Both the position numbers and the translations under genes were made by a program. From CAVOOW01 sp963697675 (GTDB lineage Bacteria; Actinomycetota; Actinomycetes; JACCUZ01), in contig CAVOOW010000005.1 in assembly GCA_963697675.1 (NCBI GenBank), positions 482,717 through 546,716 of the forward strand: a stretch of DNA of 64,000 nt, written 5' to 3'. Positions 9,607 to 18,811 of this stretch are shown piece by piece. The notes below the pieces were generated by a model. The model did not search any database. It was not told where the DNA came from and was given only the letters and a program-made list of their open reading frames with translations. How positions within the stretch are numbered: position 1 is the stretch's first letter; the number at the start of each line of letters is the position of its first letter.

Positions 9607-10644
9607 GTGAGTCGAGACTATTCCTCGGGCCAGTTTGTTGGAATCGATCTGCATCGCCGGCGCAGCGTGATCTGCCGGATGAGCGCTGAGGGTGAGGTGC
9701 TCGAGTCGGTCCGGATCGAGAACGACCGCGCCGCACTGCTGCGCGAGGTCGGCAAGGCGGGTGCGGGTGCGCCGGTCGCGATCGAGGCGACCTACGGCTG
9801 GTACTGGGCGGTGGATGTGTTGCAGGAGCACGGGTTCGAGGTGCACCTGGCCCATCCGAAGGGACTCGCCAGCTTCCAGGACCGCCGGGTCAAGACCGAC
9901 TGGGCGGACGCGAAGGAGCTGGTGGACCTGCTGCGGCTGGGCCGGTTCCCGGAGGCCTACATCGCCCCGGTGCAACTGCGGGAGCTGCGTGAGCTGGTGC
10001 GTCACCGGCACAAGCTCGTGCAGGTCCGCACCACCCAGAAGGCCAGCCTGCACGCGGTGCTCGGCAAGTGCGGGGAGATCCCGACCCTGGGTGACCTGTT
10101 CGGACCGGGCGGGACCAAGCTGCTGGACTCGCTGCGGCTGCCCGAGCCGTACGCGTCCCGGGTGGCCTCGCAGCGCCGGCTGCTGCTGATGCTGGACAAC
10201 GAGATCGACCTGGTCGAGCACACCATCCACCACCGACTCAAGGACGACCCGGCCTACCAGGCGTTACTCAAGCTCAAGGGGATCGGGCCGACCTTCGCCG
10301 CGGTGTTCATCGCCGAGATCGGGGACGTGACCCGGTTCGGTACACCGCACCAGCTGGCCTGCTGGGCCGGACTGACCCCACGGTTGTACTCCTCGGACAC
10401 CAAGACCCGGCAGGGCCACATCTCCAAACAGGGCTCAAGGTTGCTGCGGTGGGCCGCGATCGAGGCCTGCCAACGCAGCTGTGAGCCGTATGTGGCCAAC
10501 CACCGGCAGCGGATCCGGGACCGGCGCGGGAAGACCGTCACCCAGATCTCGAAGGTCGCCGCGGCCCGCAAGCTGCTCCACGTCGTCTACTACGTGCTGC
10601 GCGACGGGCACGCCCGTTGCTTACAGACTGCGCCGGCCGGATGA
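9607..10644 (+). CDS. IS110-family transposase (DEDD/RuvC-like + Tnp20), 345 aa
   Basis: Intact transposase. The N-terminal RuvC-like DEDD domain shows VGIDLHRRRS (D near residue 14), AIEATYGWYW and KTDWADAKEL. The C-terminal transposase_20 domain shows LKGIGPTFAAVFIAEIGD with the conserved serine region KQGSRLLRW. It catalyses RNA-guided recombination of the IS ends. The GTG start at 9607 follows GAAGGGAGG with good spacing. The length is within the family range of 330-400 residues. It may still be active, unlike most other transposases here. Confidence 0.93.
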   Translation: MSRDYSSGQFVGIDLHRRRSVICRMSAEGEVLESVRIENDRAALLREVGKAGAGAPVAIEATYGWYWAVDVLQEHGFEVHLAHPKGLASFQDRRVKTDWADAKELVDLLRLGRFPEAYIAPVQLRELRELVRHRHKLVQVRTTQKASLHAVLGKCGEIPTLGDLFGPGGTKLLDSLRLPEPYASRVASQRRLLLMLDNEIDLVEHTIHHRLKDDPAYQALLKLKGIGPTFAAVFIAEIGDVTRFGTPHQLACWAGLTPRLYSSDTKTRQGHISKQGSRLLRWAAIEACQRSCEPYVANHRQRIRDRRGKTVTQISKVAAARKLLHVVYYVLRDGHARCLQTAPAG

Positions 10645-11186
10645 ATCCCGACCGTCGCACCGGTGCGCGCGAACCGCTACTGGCATGACCCACCAGCAGG
10701 ACCGGTCGCGGTCGAGTATGTGATTGGTTCCGTGCACCACCGGGTGCCGCACAGCTTCATGCAGACCACCAGCGTCGCGAAGGAATGCCCGGCAACCACC
10801 GGTTGCCCCCACCACGACCAGCGGTTCTGAAGCGAAGACACAACCCAATAGAGGATGCCGACGCGGCCTCACGAATTCTGCGTCGACCCGGGACAGCGTC
10901 AACACCGTTCCTCCTCGCTGCGCTGCGGGGGCTCCGTGTTGACCCCGCCCCTTAGCTCGACGCTGCCCCAGACCGCCCACGACGGCAAAACAACGCATCC
11001 CAGCGCCCTTGACACGACCCCACTCCGTCAGGAATGCCAGTCCCGCGCACTGCCTGCTTGGCGGTACGCCGGGCAGGCGGCATCCGGCATTACCGAGCGC
11101 CGATCCGTTCCGGGGAGGCGTGCCATGGTGGGCCATGCAACGGCCGGTCCGCTCGGGCTACGCCGTTGCCGCGCAGCCAAGGAGAT
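10645..11186. other. Intergenic, no gene recognised
   Basis: This probably begins with the IS110 right end. The only structure seen is an 8-bp inverted repeat GTCAACAC/GTGTTGAC around 10898-10944. Open frames here lack codon bias and recognisable motifs. Confidence 0.45.
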
Positions 11187-11221
11187 GGAGACAACCCGCC
11201 TCTTGGAGGCGTGTTGTCTCC
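11187..11221 (-). terminator. Strong hairpin terminator for the 11231-11686 gene
   Basis: GGAGACAACCCGCCTC pairs with GAGGCGTGTTGTCTCC across a TTG loop (16-bp stem, one mismatch), 10 bp beyond the stop codon of the leftward secreted-protein gene. There is no long U-run, as is common for actinobacterial terminators. Confidence 0.75.
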
Positions 11222-11230
11222 GTCATCCTC

Positions 11231-11686
11231 CTACTTCGATCCAACGATCGAACAGCGGTAGACCTCGTCCGTCGAGACGAGCGTGATTTCAGGCCTAGCC
11301 CCAGCCGCAGCCGCCAGGACCTCGTCCTCAGACGTGAACTGGTGGGGAGTGACTCCCGCGTTGAAGACGATGAGGACCTGGTGCCACAGAGGGTTGAACC
11401 CCTCACCCTGGATTGCATCGATCACCGAATGGAAGTCCTGCTCTTCGTCGAGGTCGTTCGAGGCGTAGATCGTGTTGACGCCCTTGTTGTGCGCGAGCAG
11501 CGGGTCAGACGCCGCCACCTCGAACATGTTGACGGTTACTTGCTGCCCCTCGTAGAAGACGGGCCTTTGAGCCGAAGCGCCGTTCGGGCTCCCCGACGCG
11601 AGCGCCGTGCCGGCCGTAAGGGCAACGAACAGGCCCCCGGTGACGAGGAGGGCTCCGATCCTCGATGTGACTCTGGTCAGCCGCAT
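11231..11686 (-). CDS. Secreted hypothetical protein, 151 aa
   Basis: ATG at 11686 with GGAGG 9 bp upstream (seen as CCTCC on the + strand). The N-terminus MRLTRVTSRIG, a hydrophobic stretch LLVTGGLFVALTAG and the ALASG cleavage site make a clear signal peptide. The mature chain of about 120 residues has no Cys until the last few residues and no recognised domain. It may be a small extracellular alpha/beta protein (HQVLIVFNAGVTPHQF). It stands alone as a transcription unit with its own terminator hairpin just downstream. Function unknown. Confidence 0.8.
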   Translation of the reverse strand: MRLTRVTSRIGALLVTGGLFVALTAGTALASGSPNGASAQRPVFYEGQQVTVNMFEVAASDPLLAHNKGVNTIYASNDLDEEQDFHSVIDAIQGEGFNPLWHQVLIVFNAGVTPHQFTSEDEVLAAAAGARPEITLVSTDEVYRCSIVGSK

Positions 11687-12139
11687 GCTGAACCTCCGTT
11701 GTGTCGAAGCGGGACCATCCCGCACCGTCTCAAGGACCAACGGGCACATTCGCATCACGGTTCACTGAAACGAGGTGAACGCTCGGCGACCAGGCTCCCG
11801 TTCATCTCGAAGTCGACACCATGGTCTGCACCTGATCAGTGGCATCGAAGCGCCGAGTAAACGTCGGGAATGGGGATCATCCGGAGCAATCCCGCGCTGG
11901 ACGAGGCCCAGCCCACCGGGGTGCCCTTCCCGAGCACACTCTCGGCGGCTGACACGACCGCACTGAACCGGCATTACTCGACACCCGCAGGCGCTAGTGG
12001 CCGCGTAGCGCGTGTGACCTGTACTGGATGACAGAAACCTCGTGCCGTTTCATCCCCTGCAGGTGAGCCGCAGCGCCGACGGGCGCCACATGATCTTGCT
12101 GGAAGGGCCAGTGGGACCGCGAGGTCTGAGCCGAAGGGG
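11687..12139. other. Intergenic between divergent genes
   Basis: It must hold the promoters of the leftward secreted-protein gene and the rightward DUF1254 gene. No clear motif or further gene seen. Confidence 0.4.
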
Positions 12140-13093
12140 ATGAAGTTGATGGGGACCGTCGTCGACAACAGCAACTTTGTCCGGGCCGAGACGAATCGGA
12201 TGTTCCGGGATCTGCTCGCGACGTCGCCCGGCCTGAACCAGTGGGAACATCATCGGGACCTGGCTCCGATCGAGCATCAGACCGTCATCAGGATGAACCG
12301 CGACACGCTGTACAGCCTCGCGATCGTCGACATCTCCTCCGGTGCGACCGTGACGCTGCCCGATGCGGCTGGGCGGTACCTGTCCGTGATGGTGGTTAAC
12401 CAGGACCACTACATCAACCGCGTCTTCCACCAGCCCGGGACCTATGACCTCACGGTCGAGGAGTTCGACAGCCCGTATGTGGCTCTGGCCGTTCGGGTGC
12501 TGGTTAACGCGGACGACCCAGACGATCTCGCCGCCGTGCACGCGATCCAGGACGGCTTCGGCCTCACCGCCACCTCCGCGGAGCCGTTCGTCATGCCCGA
12601 CTACGACGAGCCGTCATTCACCGCGACCCGCGAGACTCTCCTGAAACGGGCACTCGCTGAACTTCCCACCGCCCAGGGAGCATTTGGCGCCAAGGAGGAG
12701 GTCGACCCGATCGCCCACCTGCTCGGAACAGCGGCGGGCTGGGGCGGGCTGCCCGAGCGCGAGGCCTTCTACGTGGTCAAGGATCCGCACCTGCCCGTCG
12801 GCTCGTATCAGGCAGTCCTCGCCGACGTGCCCGTGGACGCCTTCTGGTCTGTGACCGTGTACAACCGCGACGGCTTCCTCGAGCCGAACGCTATCGGCCG
12901 GTACAGCATCAACAGCGTCACCGGCGCCCGCAACGACGACGGTTCGATCACGGTGCGCCTTGGTGGAGACGAGAGCCTGCCGAACTGCCTGCCCCTCATG
13001 GACGGCTGGAACTACGCCCTGCGGCTATACCAGCCCAGGCCCGAGATCCTCGACGGAACCTGGGTCCCCCCGGACTTCGCCACGGTGCGATAA
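12140..13093 (+). CDS. DUF1254/DUF1214 domain protein, 317 aa
   Basis: Recognised by NRDTLYSLAIVDI and YLSVMVVNQDHYINRVF (DUF1254-like N-terminal part, about residues 20-120) and the C-terminal DUF1214-like part with PVDAFWSVTVYNRDGFLEPN and NWNYALRLYQPRP-type sequence. These are beta-sandwich proteins widespread in bacteria whose biochemical role is not settled. There is no signal peptide, so it is probably cytoplasmic. The start could be ATG 12140 or ATG 12149; GAAGGGGAT lies just upstream. An IS30 lies immediately downstream (38 bp), so any operon partner may have been displaced. Confidence 0.85.
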   Translation: MKLMGTVVDNSNFVRAETNRMFRDLLATSPGLNQWEHHRDLAPIEHQTVIRMNRDTLYSLAIVDISSGATVTLPDAAGRYLSVMVVNQDHYINRVFHQPGTYDLTVEEFDSPYVALAVRVLVNADDPDDLAAVHAIQDGFGLTATSAEPFVMPDYDEPSFTATRETLLKRALAELPTAQGAFGAKEEVDPIAHLLGTAAGWGGLPEREAFYVVKDPHLPVGSYQAVLADVPVDAFWSVTVYNRDGFLEPNAIGRYSINSVTGARNDDGSITVRLGGDESLPNCLPLMDGWNYALRLYQPRPEILDGTWVPPDFATVR

Positions 13094-13130
13094 CCGGAGC
13101 CTAGGGACCGCATATCTGCTGCGACCTCAA

Positions 13131-14322
13131 GGGGTCAGTGCAACACCTCATCGAGTTTCTCTGACGGTGTCATCCAACCCAGTGTCTGTCGAGGCCTGCC
13201 GTTGAGTTTGGCGGCGACTTCGTCGAGCTGTTCTTGGCTGAAGCTCGAGATGCTGGTGCCTTTGGGGAAGTACTGGCGGAGCAACCCGTTGGTGTTCTCA
13301 TTGCTGCCGCGTTGCCAAGGGCTCTTCGGGTCGCAGAAGTAGACCTTCATTCCGGTGTCGATGGTGAACCGTTTGTGGTCGGCCAGCTCGTGGCCGCGGT
13401 CCCAGGTCAGACGACCGCTTCAGCTGGACCGGCAGGGTCTGCATATGCGCGGCCAGGGCCTCGACCACGTGCTCGGTGGAGCGCCCCTTCGGGAGCCGGA
13501 CGAGCATCACGAACCGGGTCGAGCGTTCCACCAGGGTCGCGATCTGCGACCAGCCCGAACCGATCAGCAGGTCACCCTCCCAGTGACCGGGCACCGCCCG
13601 GTCGGCCGCCTCGGCGGGGCGTTCGCTGATCGCGATCGCGTCCACGATCTGACCGCGGCCGTGCCCACGGGAGGTGTGCGTCTTCGAGCGGCGCATCATC
13701 CGCCGGGTCCGCAAATGCGTGGCCAGCTCACGCTTAAGCGCACCTCGCGCTTGCACGAACAGCGTGAGGTAGATCGTCTCGTGCGACACCCGCATCTCCG
13801 ACTCGTCAGGGAACTCCCGGACCAGCCAGCCCGCGATCTGCTGCGGTGACCAGTCCTGGCCTAGTTTCCCCGCCACCGCCTCGCGCAACTGCTGATTGGT
13901 CGAGAGCTTGCACCGCTTCGGTCTGCGCGCACGCGCCCAGGCGGCTTGGTCGCTGACCGTCGCCCGATAGCGGCGATGGCCACCGTTGCGGGCCACCTCC
14001 CGCGACACAGTCGAAGGGGCGCGGCCCAGCCGGCCGGCGATGCACCGCAGCGACTCACCCGCCGCCAGACCGCGAGAGATCTCCTCCCGCTCGCACAGCG
14101 ACAAGCAGCCCGCGGACCTGGTCCGCTCCCGCGGCCGGATCCCACCGGTCAACCCGACGTACTGGCGGATCGAGGCATCCGAGCGACCCAGCTGCCGCCC
14201 GATGATTCGGAACGACACCCCAGCCCGCACCAGCCGCCAGATCTCCAGCTTCTCCGCAATCGACATGCGTCCAGCCATAACCACTCCCCTCGCGCTAGTT
14301 GAGGAAGTGTTGCGCCGACCCC
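13131..14322 (-). mobile_element. IS30-family insertion sequence
   Basis: Terminal inverted repeats are visible: GGGGTCAGTGCAACAC at 13131-13146 and, on the other strand, GGGGTCGGCGCAACAC ending at 14322. They bracket a single transposase gene whose stop lies inside the left repeat, as in IS30. I could not identify a clear target duplication. Confidence 0.8.
13135..14278 (-). pseudogene. IS30-family transposase with one frameshift
   Basis: Starts at ATG 14278 (MAGRMSIAEKLEIWRLV). The N-terminal HTH parts are GVSFRIIGRQLGRS and RCIAGRLGRAPSTVSREV, followed by QDWSPQQIAGWL and the DDE core VPGHWEGDLLIG. The frame breaks after LPVQLKRS near 13415: removing one T restores LTWDRGHELADHK, then FCDPKSPWQRGSNENTNGLL with the catalytic Glu. 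The full product would be about 380 residues. Either inactive, or a single-base consensus error. Confidence 0.85.
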
Positions 14323-14438
14323 CTGAGACCGCCCCGGATATCGCGCGCTTCCGCGCCGACGTCCTGTTGGCGAGGGTGGTCGCGACGAACCCACTCGGGA
14401 CGAGGCAGCGGAGGCGGCGCAACTGAGAATCCGCCGCG

Positions 14439-15623
14439 CTAGGCGCCCGAGCTCGACTGCCCATCGTCCTGAGCGGCGCGGAACCGCTTGGCCCTCATGT
14501 AGTCCTCCATCTTCTCGCGTCCCTCCTCGTACCGCTCACGCATGAGGTGCGTGTAGACCTCAGCCGTCATGGTTGGGCTGCGATGCCCGAGGCGTTGCTG
14601 GACCTCGAAGATCGTCAACCCGGCGTCGAACATCAGCGACGCGGCGGTGTGCCGCAAGGTGAGCCAAGTGACGCGTCGTCCGGTGAACCCGGCACGTTTT
14701 GCTGACTTACCGAGGACGTCGCGAACGAACCCACTTCGCAACAGGTTGCCGTCGCGGGCGTTCAGGAACAGGAAGTCCTCCCGGCCCGCACCGGGCCGGT
14801 AGACCCGCAGGTGCTCGAGCAGCACGTCCATGACCGGTCCCGGGACCGGCAGTGTCCGAGCGTCCTCGGTCTTGGACATCTTCTCGATGAACGTCGTGTT
14901 GCCGTTCTGGTTGACCACGACCCGACCGAAGGTCAGCTCTTTGCGCAGCGGGTTCATGTCGCACACGCGCAACCCGATCGCTTCGTTCCATCGCGGACCC
15001 AGCCAACAGCCCATGAACACCAACGCCCGGTAGCGACCGTTGGTGCGCAGCGCGGCGTAGCGAGGATCAGGGTCGACGATCGCCTCGACCAGGCGGTCCA
15101 CCTCCTCGGCGGTGAGCACGTCATCGAACGTCTTGCGCCGGTCGGGCTTTTTCGGCAGAACGATGTCGATGCACGGGTTGTCGATGATGCGATCCTTGAT
15201 CGCCCTGCGCAGCGGCCCGCGCAGGATGCCGTAGCAATGCCGAACGGAGTCCGGGCCCATCTGAGCCGCCAAGATCGCGATCCAGTCGTCGATGTCCGAG
15301 GGTCGGATGTCGCAGATTGCCCACTCGGACCAGTAGGGCAGCACGTGCTTGGCGGCCCGCTGGTCGTCGGTGTACCTGCGGGTGCGGCTGATCTGTCGCG
15401 AGGCGGCCCATCGGTCGTAGTAGAGCTGGAACCGAGTCTCCCGCTGGTCTCGGGAAACGTAGGTGCCGCGGATCAGCTGTGCCTCGACCGCGCCCTTGCG
15501 CTCGAGCGCGGACGGTGGCGGCCGCTTGGCGCTCCCGCCGCGGAACCGTTCGGTGCGCTCCTTGCCCGAGCGTTCCCGGTAACGCAGATCCCATCCGCCG
15601 GCCCGGTAGCGCAGACTGGCCAT
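14439..15623 (-). CDS. Tyrosine recombinase (phage-type integrase), 394 aa
   Basis: Intact site-specific recombinase. The N-terminal arm-binding part (MASLRYRAGGWDLRYRE) is followed by a SAM-like core-binding domain and a catalytic domain with R in GPRWNEAIGL, H-x-x-R in LTLRHTAASL, H in LGHRSPT and nucleophile Y in AEVYTHL. I chose ATG 15623 over ATG 15632 because MASLR is the usual family start. It integrates or excises an element at an att site; the tRNA-derived att sequence lies 150 bp upstream of its start. This is the opposite of the usual arrangement, so that att may belong to the neighbouring integrase. Confidence 0.92.
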   Translation of the reverse strand: MASLRYRAGGWDLRYRERSGKERTERFRGGSAKRPPPSALERKGAVEAQLIRGTYVSRDQRETRFQLYYDRWAASRQISRTRRYTDDQRAAKHVLPYWSEWAICDIRPSDIDDWIAILAAQMGPDSVRHCYGILRGPLRRAIKDRIIDNPCIDIVLPKKPDRRKTFDDVLTAEEVDRLVEAIVDPDPRYAALRTNGRYRALVFMGCWLGPRWNEAIGLRVCDMNPLRKELTFGRVVVNQNGNTTFIEKMSKTEDARTLPVPGPVMDVLLEHLRVYRPGAGREDFLFLNARDGNLLRSGFVRDVLGKSAKRAGFTGRRVTWLTLRHTAASLMFDAGLTIFEVQQRLGHRSPTMTAEVYTHLMRERYEEGREKMEDYMRAKRFRAAQDDGQSSSGA

Positions 15624-15708
15624 CGCCCTCACCTCTTAATGATCTTGACCACATTTTGACCACAGACTGCGCGATATTCGCTGACACCGGTTGTCACCGG
15701 ATAACAGC

Positions 15709-15845
15709 AAAAACGCAGGTCAGGGCCATGATCACGAGTTTAGGAGCGAGGTCCGACACGCCGTAAATGGCGCTCCGGAGGCGGTGGCGTAGGTTCGAAT
15801 CCTACCGGGGGCACCCACAAAATAGTGCCTCTGACCTGCGCTTTT
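15709..15845. other. Integration (att) site with flanking inverted arm repeats
   Basis: The core holds the 3' half of a tRNA (15773-15813). It is bracketed by AAAACGCAGGTCAG (15711-15724) and its inverse CTGACCTGCGCTTTT (15831-15845), which look like integrase or excisionase arm sites. Integrase genes lie on both sides: the 3' end of the 15906-17033 gene is 60 bp away, the usual int-attP arrangement of actinomycete integrative elements. Confidence 0.65.
15773..15813 (+). tRNA. 3' half of a tRNA (possibly tRNA-Arg, CCG), att core
   Basis: CTCCGGA fits an anticodon loop with CCG, followed by the 3' anticodon-stem strand GGCGG. A T-arm follows: GTAGG-TTCGAAT-CCTAC, then acceptor strand CGGGGGC and discriminator A. 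The matching 5' strands (CCGCC and GCCCCCG) are absent, so this is a duplicated tRNA 3' end left by site-specific integration, not a gene. The isotype is inferred from the loop only. Confidence 0.7.
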
Positions 15846-15905
15846 ACGTTGAGTGGTCAAGTGACAAGATCAACGAATACGGTCGCGGTACACACCGGGT
15901 ACACA

Positions 15906-17033
15906 TCAGCCGGAGGCCGAGAGGCGAGCGGCGTCCATCGCGTCCGCAACCTCGTCCAGCCGATCGCCGAACAGATGGCCATATTGATCAAGGGTCATGG
16001 CAGCGCTTGCGTGCCCCAACATCTGTTGGATTACCTTCACGTCGGCGCCGGATGCGATGGCCAACGAGGCCGCCGTGTGGCGGAGCTCATGGGGGTGCAA
16101 ACTCGGCATGCCGATGGAGGCCGCGGCATGGTCGAAGCACGCCCGCCGAAAGACCTGGCTGCGCAGCGCTCCCCCACCGCGCACTCCAGCGAACACGAGA
16201 TCTTCGGGTCCCTTGCCTTGGACGTGCGCAGACAACTCATCTACGAGGAATCTTGGGACGGGCACCTCGCGTCGCTCATGCCCCTTGGGAGTACCCCAGA
16301 CGTGAGCGCCGTGGACGACCGTGACGGATTCCGCGATCAGGGCTCGCCGCCGGAGGAAGTCGACTCGGCCCACTCGCAGGGCAGCGAGCTCGCCCCAACG
16401 GACGCCGCTATAGGCCAGGAACAGGACGATCAGCCGAGCCGAGGCGTCCTCCCGTTCGTCCCAACGCCGATGCTTACTGACGTCGCTCGGTTTGGAGCAG
16501 GCGTCGGCGAGACACGCCACCTGCTCGTGAGTGAGATAGCGCTGCTCAGCTTTCACCACGCGCGGCAAATTCACGCCAGCGGCCGGGTTCCGAACCAGGC
16601 GCCCGTCCATGACTGCACTGGCCAGAATCAGGGACAGCACTCGGTACACCTTGCGAACAGTCGCCGGTGCCCTCGACTTGGAAAGCTGCGACACCCACCT
16701 CTGAACGTCGGAGTGCGAAACGTCGGCGAGCTTGACGGACTTCCACTTCGGCTCGATGTCAGCCACGACAATCCCCCGGTACCGCTCCAGGGTCGTCGGT
16801 TTCAGATGTGCCTGGCCGTCCAGCCACCGCGTCGCCCAGTCGCCTACTGAAAGCCGTGACAGTGCCGGGTCGATATATGCACCGGTCATCTTCGACGACT
16901 CGACGCTCACCAAGTAGCGCTCGGCGTCGACCTTGCGGCCGAACACCTTGACGCATTGCTTCCCGTCCGGAGTCCGGTATCGGGCGTACCAGCGCGTCCG
17001 CCCGGCTCGCCGTCTCTTCTCAATGCTGGCCAT
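15906..17033 (-). CDS. int: Tyrosine recombinase (integrase), 375 aa
   Basis: Intact integrase of the actinomycete ICE/phage type. The N-terminal AP2-like arm-binding part is MASIEKRRRAGRTRWYARYR, the core-binding domain spans about residues 60-150, and the catalytic domain has R in SGVRWGELAAL, H-x-x-R in HELRHTAASL, H in LGHASAAMT and nucleophile Y in LDQYGHL. The excisionase-like gene begins 15 bp upstream on the same strand, so xis-int is an operon. Its 3' end points at the tRNA-derived att core, as in pSAM2-like elements. Likely functional by sequence. Confidence 0.93.
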   Translation of the reverse strand: MASIEKRRRAGRTRWYARYRTPDGKQCVKVFGRKVDAERYLVSVESSKMTGAYIDPALSRLSVGDWATRWLDGQAHLKPTTLERYRGIVVADIEPKWKSVKLADVSHSDVQRWVSQLSKSRAPATVRKVYRVLSLILASAVMDGRLVRNPAAGVNLPRVVKAEQRYLTHEQVACLADACSKPSDVSKHRRWDEREDASARLIVLFLAYSGVRWGELAALRVGRVDFLRRRALIAESVTVVHGAHVWGTPKGHERREVPVPRFLVDELSAHVQGKGPEDLVFAGVRGGGALRSQVFRRACFDHAAASIGMPSLHPHELRHTAASLAIASGADVKVIQQMLGHASAAMTLDQYGHLFGDRLDEVADAMDAARLSASG

Positions 17034-17048
17034 CCGGGCCTCCTGCGG

Positions 17049-17276
17049 TCACTGACTTCTCTGACTCCGGCTTAGGTTCGCAAGCGCAGAGGCATCAGCC
17101 GTCTCTCGGTCACTGAGCCATTGTTCAACGTCGTGACGCCGGTAGACGACCCGTTTGCCCAGTCGGAAACTTCTCGGTCCGGTGCCGAGGTACCGCCAGT
17201 ACCGGACGGTTGCGGCTGGGGCCCTGGTGATCAGCGCCACTTCGGCGGTGGTGAGTAGCTCCGTACTGATGTCCAT
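17049..17276 (-). CDS. xis: Excisionase-type HTH protein, 75 aa
   Basis: Small winged-helix (MerR/HTH_17-like) DNA-binding protein: LLTTAEVALITRAPAATVRYW, then GTGPRSFRLGKRVVYRR and DVEQWL. This matches the excisionase-like partners of actinomycete integrases, which bend att DNA and direct excision. I prefer ATG 17276 (MDISTELL) with GGAGATT upstream; in-frame ATGs further up (17333, 17309) are possible. It is co-directional with and 15 bp from the integrase gene. Confidence 0.85.
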   Translation of the reverse strand: MDISTELLTTAEVALITRAPAATVRYWRYLGTGPRSFRLGKRVVYRRHDVEQWLSDRETADASALANLSRSQRSQ

Positions 17277-17478
17277 CGCAATCTCCATCTCTTCCGGCGG
17301 CCCGTTCATGCGAGCCTCACTAGGCACAGGCACATTTTCGTGACTGTGACTGCCAACGGAGGTCGAACTTTTTCAACGGGAACTTGCGACAACCGCCTGC
17401 GTCCAGCAGTGATCGCGTTTCGAGGAACGAGACCTGCCCTCTCGGTCGCTGGGCGCGAATCCGGAAGCCTTGCGGCTA

Positions 17479-18396
17479 TCACTTGGAACTGCGGTGCAGC
17501 TCCGCGATCCGTCGGAGCGTGGTCGGGTGGCGGGTCAAAAACCGCGAGGCCCCAGGTGGCCGCGGACCGTGACCGCTAGCGAGGATCTGCAGGGCTGAAG
17601 CCAGCTCGGGGCCAACACCTGCGACCTCCGCGTAGCGGTCTGCGGCGAACTCGCTTCGCCGGCTCAGGGCCGCGTCGGCCACCGGACAAATGATGGCGGC
17701 GAGTGTGACCCAGGTCAGGACGAGTGCGATGCTCCATTGCCCGGTCTGCAGTGCCTGTTCGTTCGCCACAGCGCTGCCGGCGAAGATCACCATGGCCAGC
17801 GCACGCGATGGTTGCGCTCGGGTGAACGGGGAAGCGATAACGACGACCAAGCGCGTTGCCAACCGCCACGGCGCCGCCAGCCAGAGCGTGACAAGCCCGT
17901 ACCTGTTGGCTCGGGTAGCGTGATGACCAAGCTCGTGGGCAAGCACCGCCACTACTTGGTCATCGGTCAGCCGTCCGGCGCGGAACGCCGCTTGAAGTCC
18001 GGTCGTGACCGCCACGCCGCGCGCTCCTCCGGCGAAGGCGTTCAAGTTGGCGCTATCGCACACGTATAGGTCGACGTCCCGCGGATCGATCCCGCACCGC
18101 CGCAGCGCCTGGGACCACAAGGGAATCAACCTCGCCACCTCAACATCATTCAGGCACCGGCACGCGCAGACCACGCGGAGCACAACCCGCTCCCCCACTC
18201 GCGTCATCACCGCAAGTGAACCGGAAAGCCAGAACAACAGCACCGGCGCTTCCCACCGGCCCATCCAGCCGAAGAGCACCAGCATCAGCAGACCGCTGCC
18301 GATCATCGCCGGAGCCGTGATCATCACCCGGCACGCCCCTGGAAGGCCCACAGGACCGCGCCATGCGGTCGTCGGTGGCTGCGCTTCCAACGTCAT
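17479..18396 (-). CDS. M48-type membrane zinc metallopeptidase, 305 aa
   Basis: HELGHH is the zinc-binding HExxH site, with the third ligand probably in RRSEFAADRYA. Hydrophobic segments precede it (VMITAPAMIGSGLLMLVLFG, LLFWLSGSLAVMT) and follow it (LWLAAPWRLATRLVVVI, VLTWVTLAAIICPV), so it is a polytopic membrane protease of the HtpX/M48 type. ATG 18396 (MTLEAQ) is the best start. A role in membrane-protein quality control or signalling is typical of the family; no substrate is suggested by neighbours. It is carried beside int/xis, so it may be element cargo. Confidence 0.87.
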   Translation of the reverse strand: MTLEAQPPTTAWRGPVGLPGACRVMITAPAMIGSGLLMLVLFGWMGRWEAPVLLFWLSGSLAVMTRVGERVVLRVVCACRCLNDVEVARLIPLWSQALRRCGIDPRDVDLYVCDSANLNAFAGGARGVAVTTGLQAAFRAGRLTDDQVVAVLAHELGHHATRANRYGLVTLWLAAPWRLATRLVVVIASPFTRAQPSRALAMVIFAGSAVANEQALQTGQWSIALVLTWVTLAAIICPVADAALSRRSEFAADRYAEVAGVGPELASALQILASGHGPRPPGASRFLTRHPTTLRRIAELHRSSK

Positions 18397-18811
18397 GGTC
18401 GTCACCACCGTCGTCCTTAGTCGGGTCGTATTCCGGCGAGCCTGACAGGACCTTCTGACACAGCGTCGTGCCAGCGCTTGGGGCGCCCAACCCGGGCAGG
18501 CGCTCAGGGAAAGTCGGGCAAGCTGCCAAGGCCTCCTCGCAGCCCGCGCCGGTTCAAGCCTCGAACACCGGCCCCGACCGCACCCCCATCCGCTCCTGAC
18601 CCGGCCGGGAATCGGCACATCCGGACTCGGCAGCACAGCTGGCCGGGAATCCGGCCCGCCGAAAGTGGCAGTAGCCAAGCTATTTTTGTGCCTGGTCCCG
18701 ATGAGGGCACCGATGACCCGGCCGGAGCAGCCACGAGATCTGGTCCGAGGGAAGAGCTCGGGACCAAGCACCTGTTCTTGCGCCGGCGGGCCTGCTGAAT
18801 CCCGGAGCGGA
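18397..18811. other. Intergenic region with a 14-bp inverted repeat
   Basis: GTGCCTGGTCCCGA (18688-18701) is matched inversely by TCGGGACCAAGCAC (18758-18771), one mismatch, 56-bp loop. It could be a protein-binding site or a decayed inverted terminus. No gene seen. Confidence 0.45.

Larger units (their letters stand above)
9465..10660 (+). mobile_element. IS110-family insertion sequence (approximate limits)
   Basis: The transposase gene has about 140 bp of non-coding left end, and the element interrupts a WYL-regulator fragment on its left. IS110 elements lack long inverted repeats, so the borders are estimated from the broken gene and the end of the transposase. Confidence 0.7.

Noticed and set aside
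10621..11136. 171-residue minus-strand frame after the IS110
   Set aside because: No motif, no credible ribosome-binding site, and composition typical of a shadow frame.
15740..15813. Complete tRNA gene
   Set aside because: The 5' acceptor, D-arm and 5' anticodon strands cannot be formed from the preceding sequence; only the 3' half is present.
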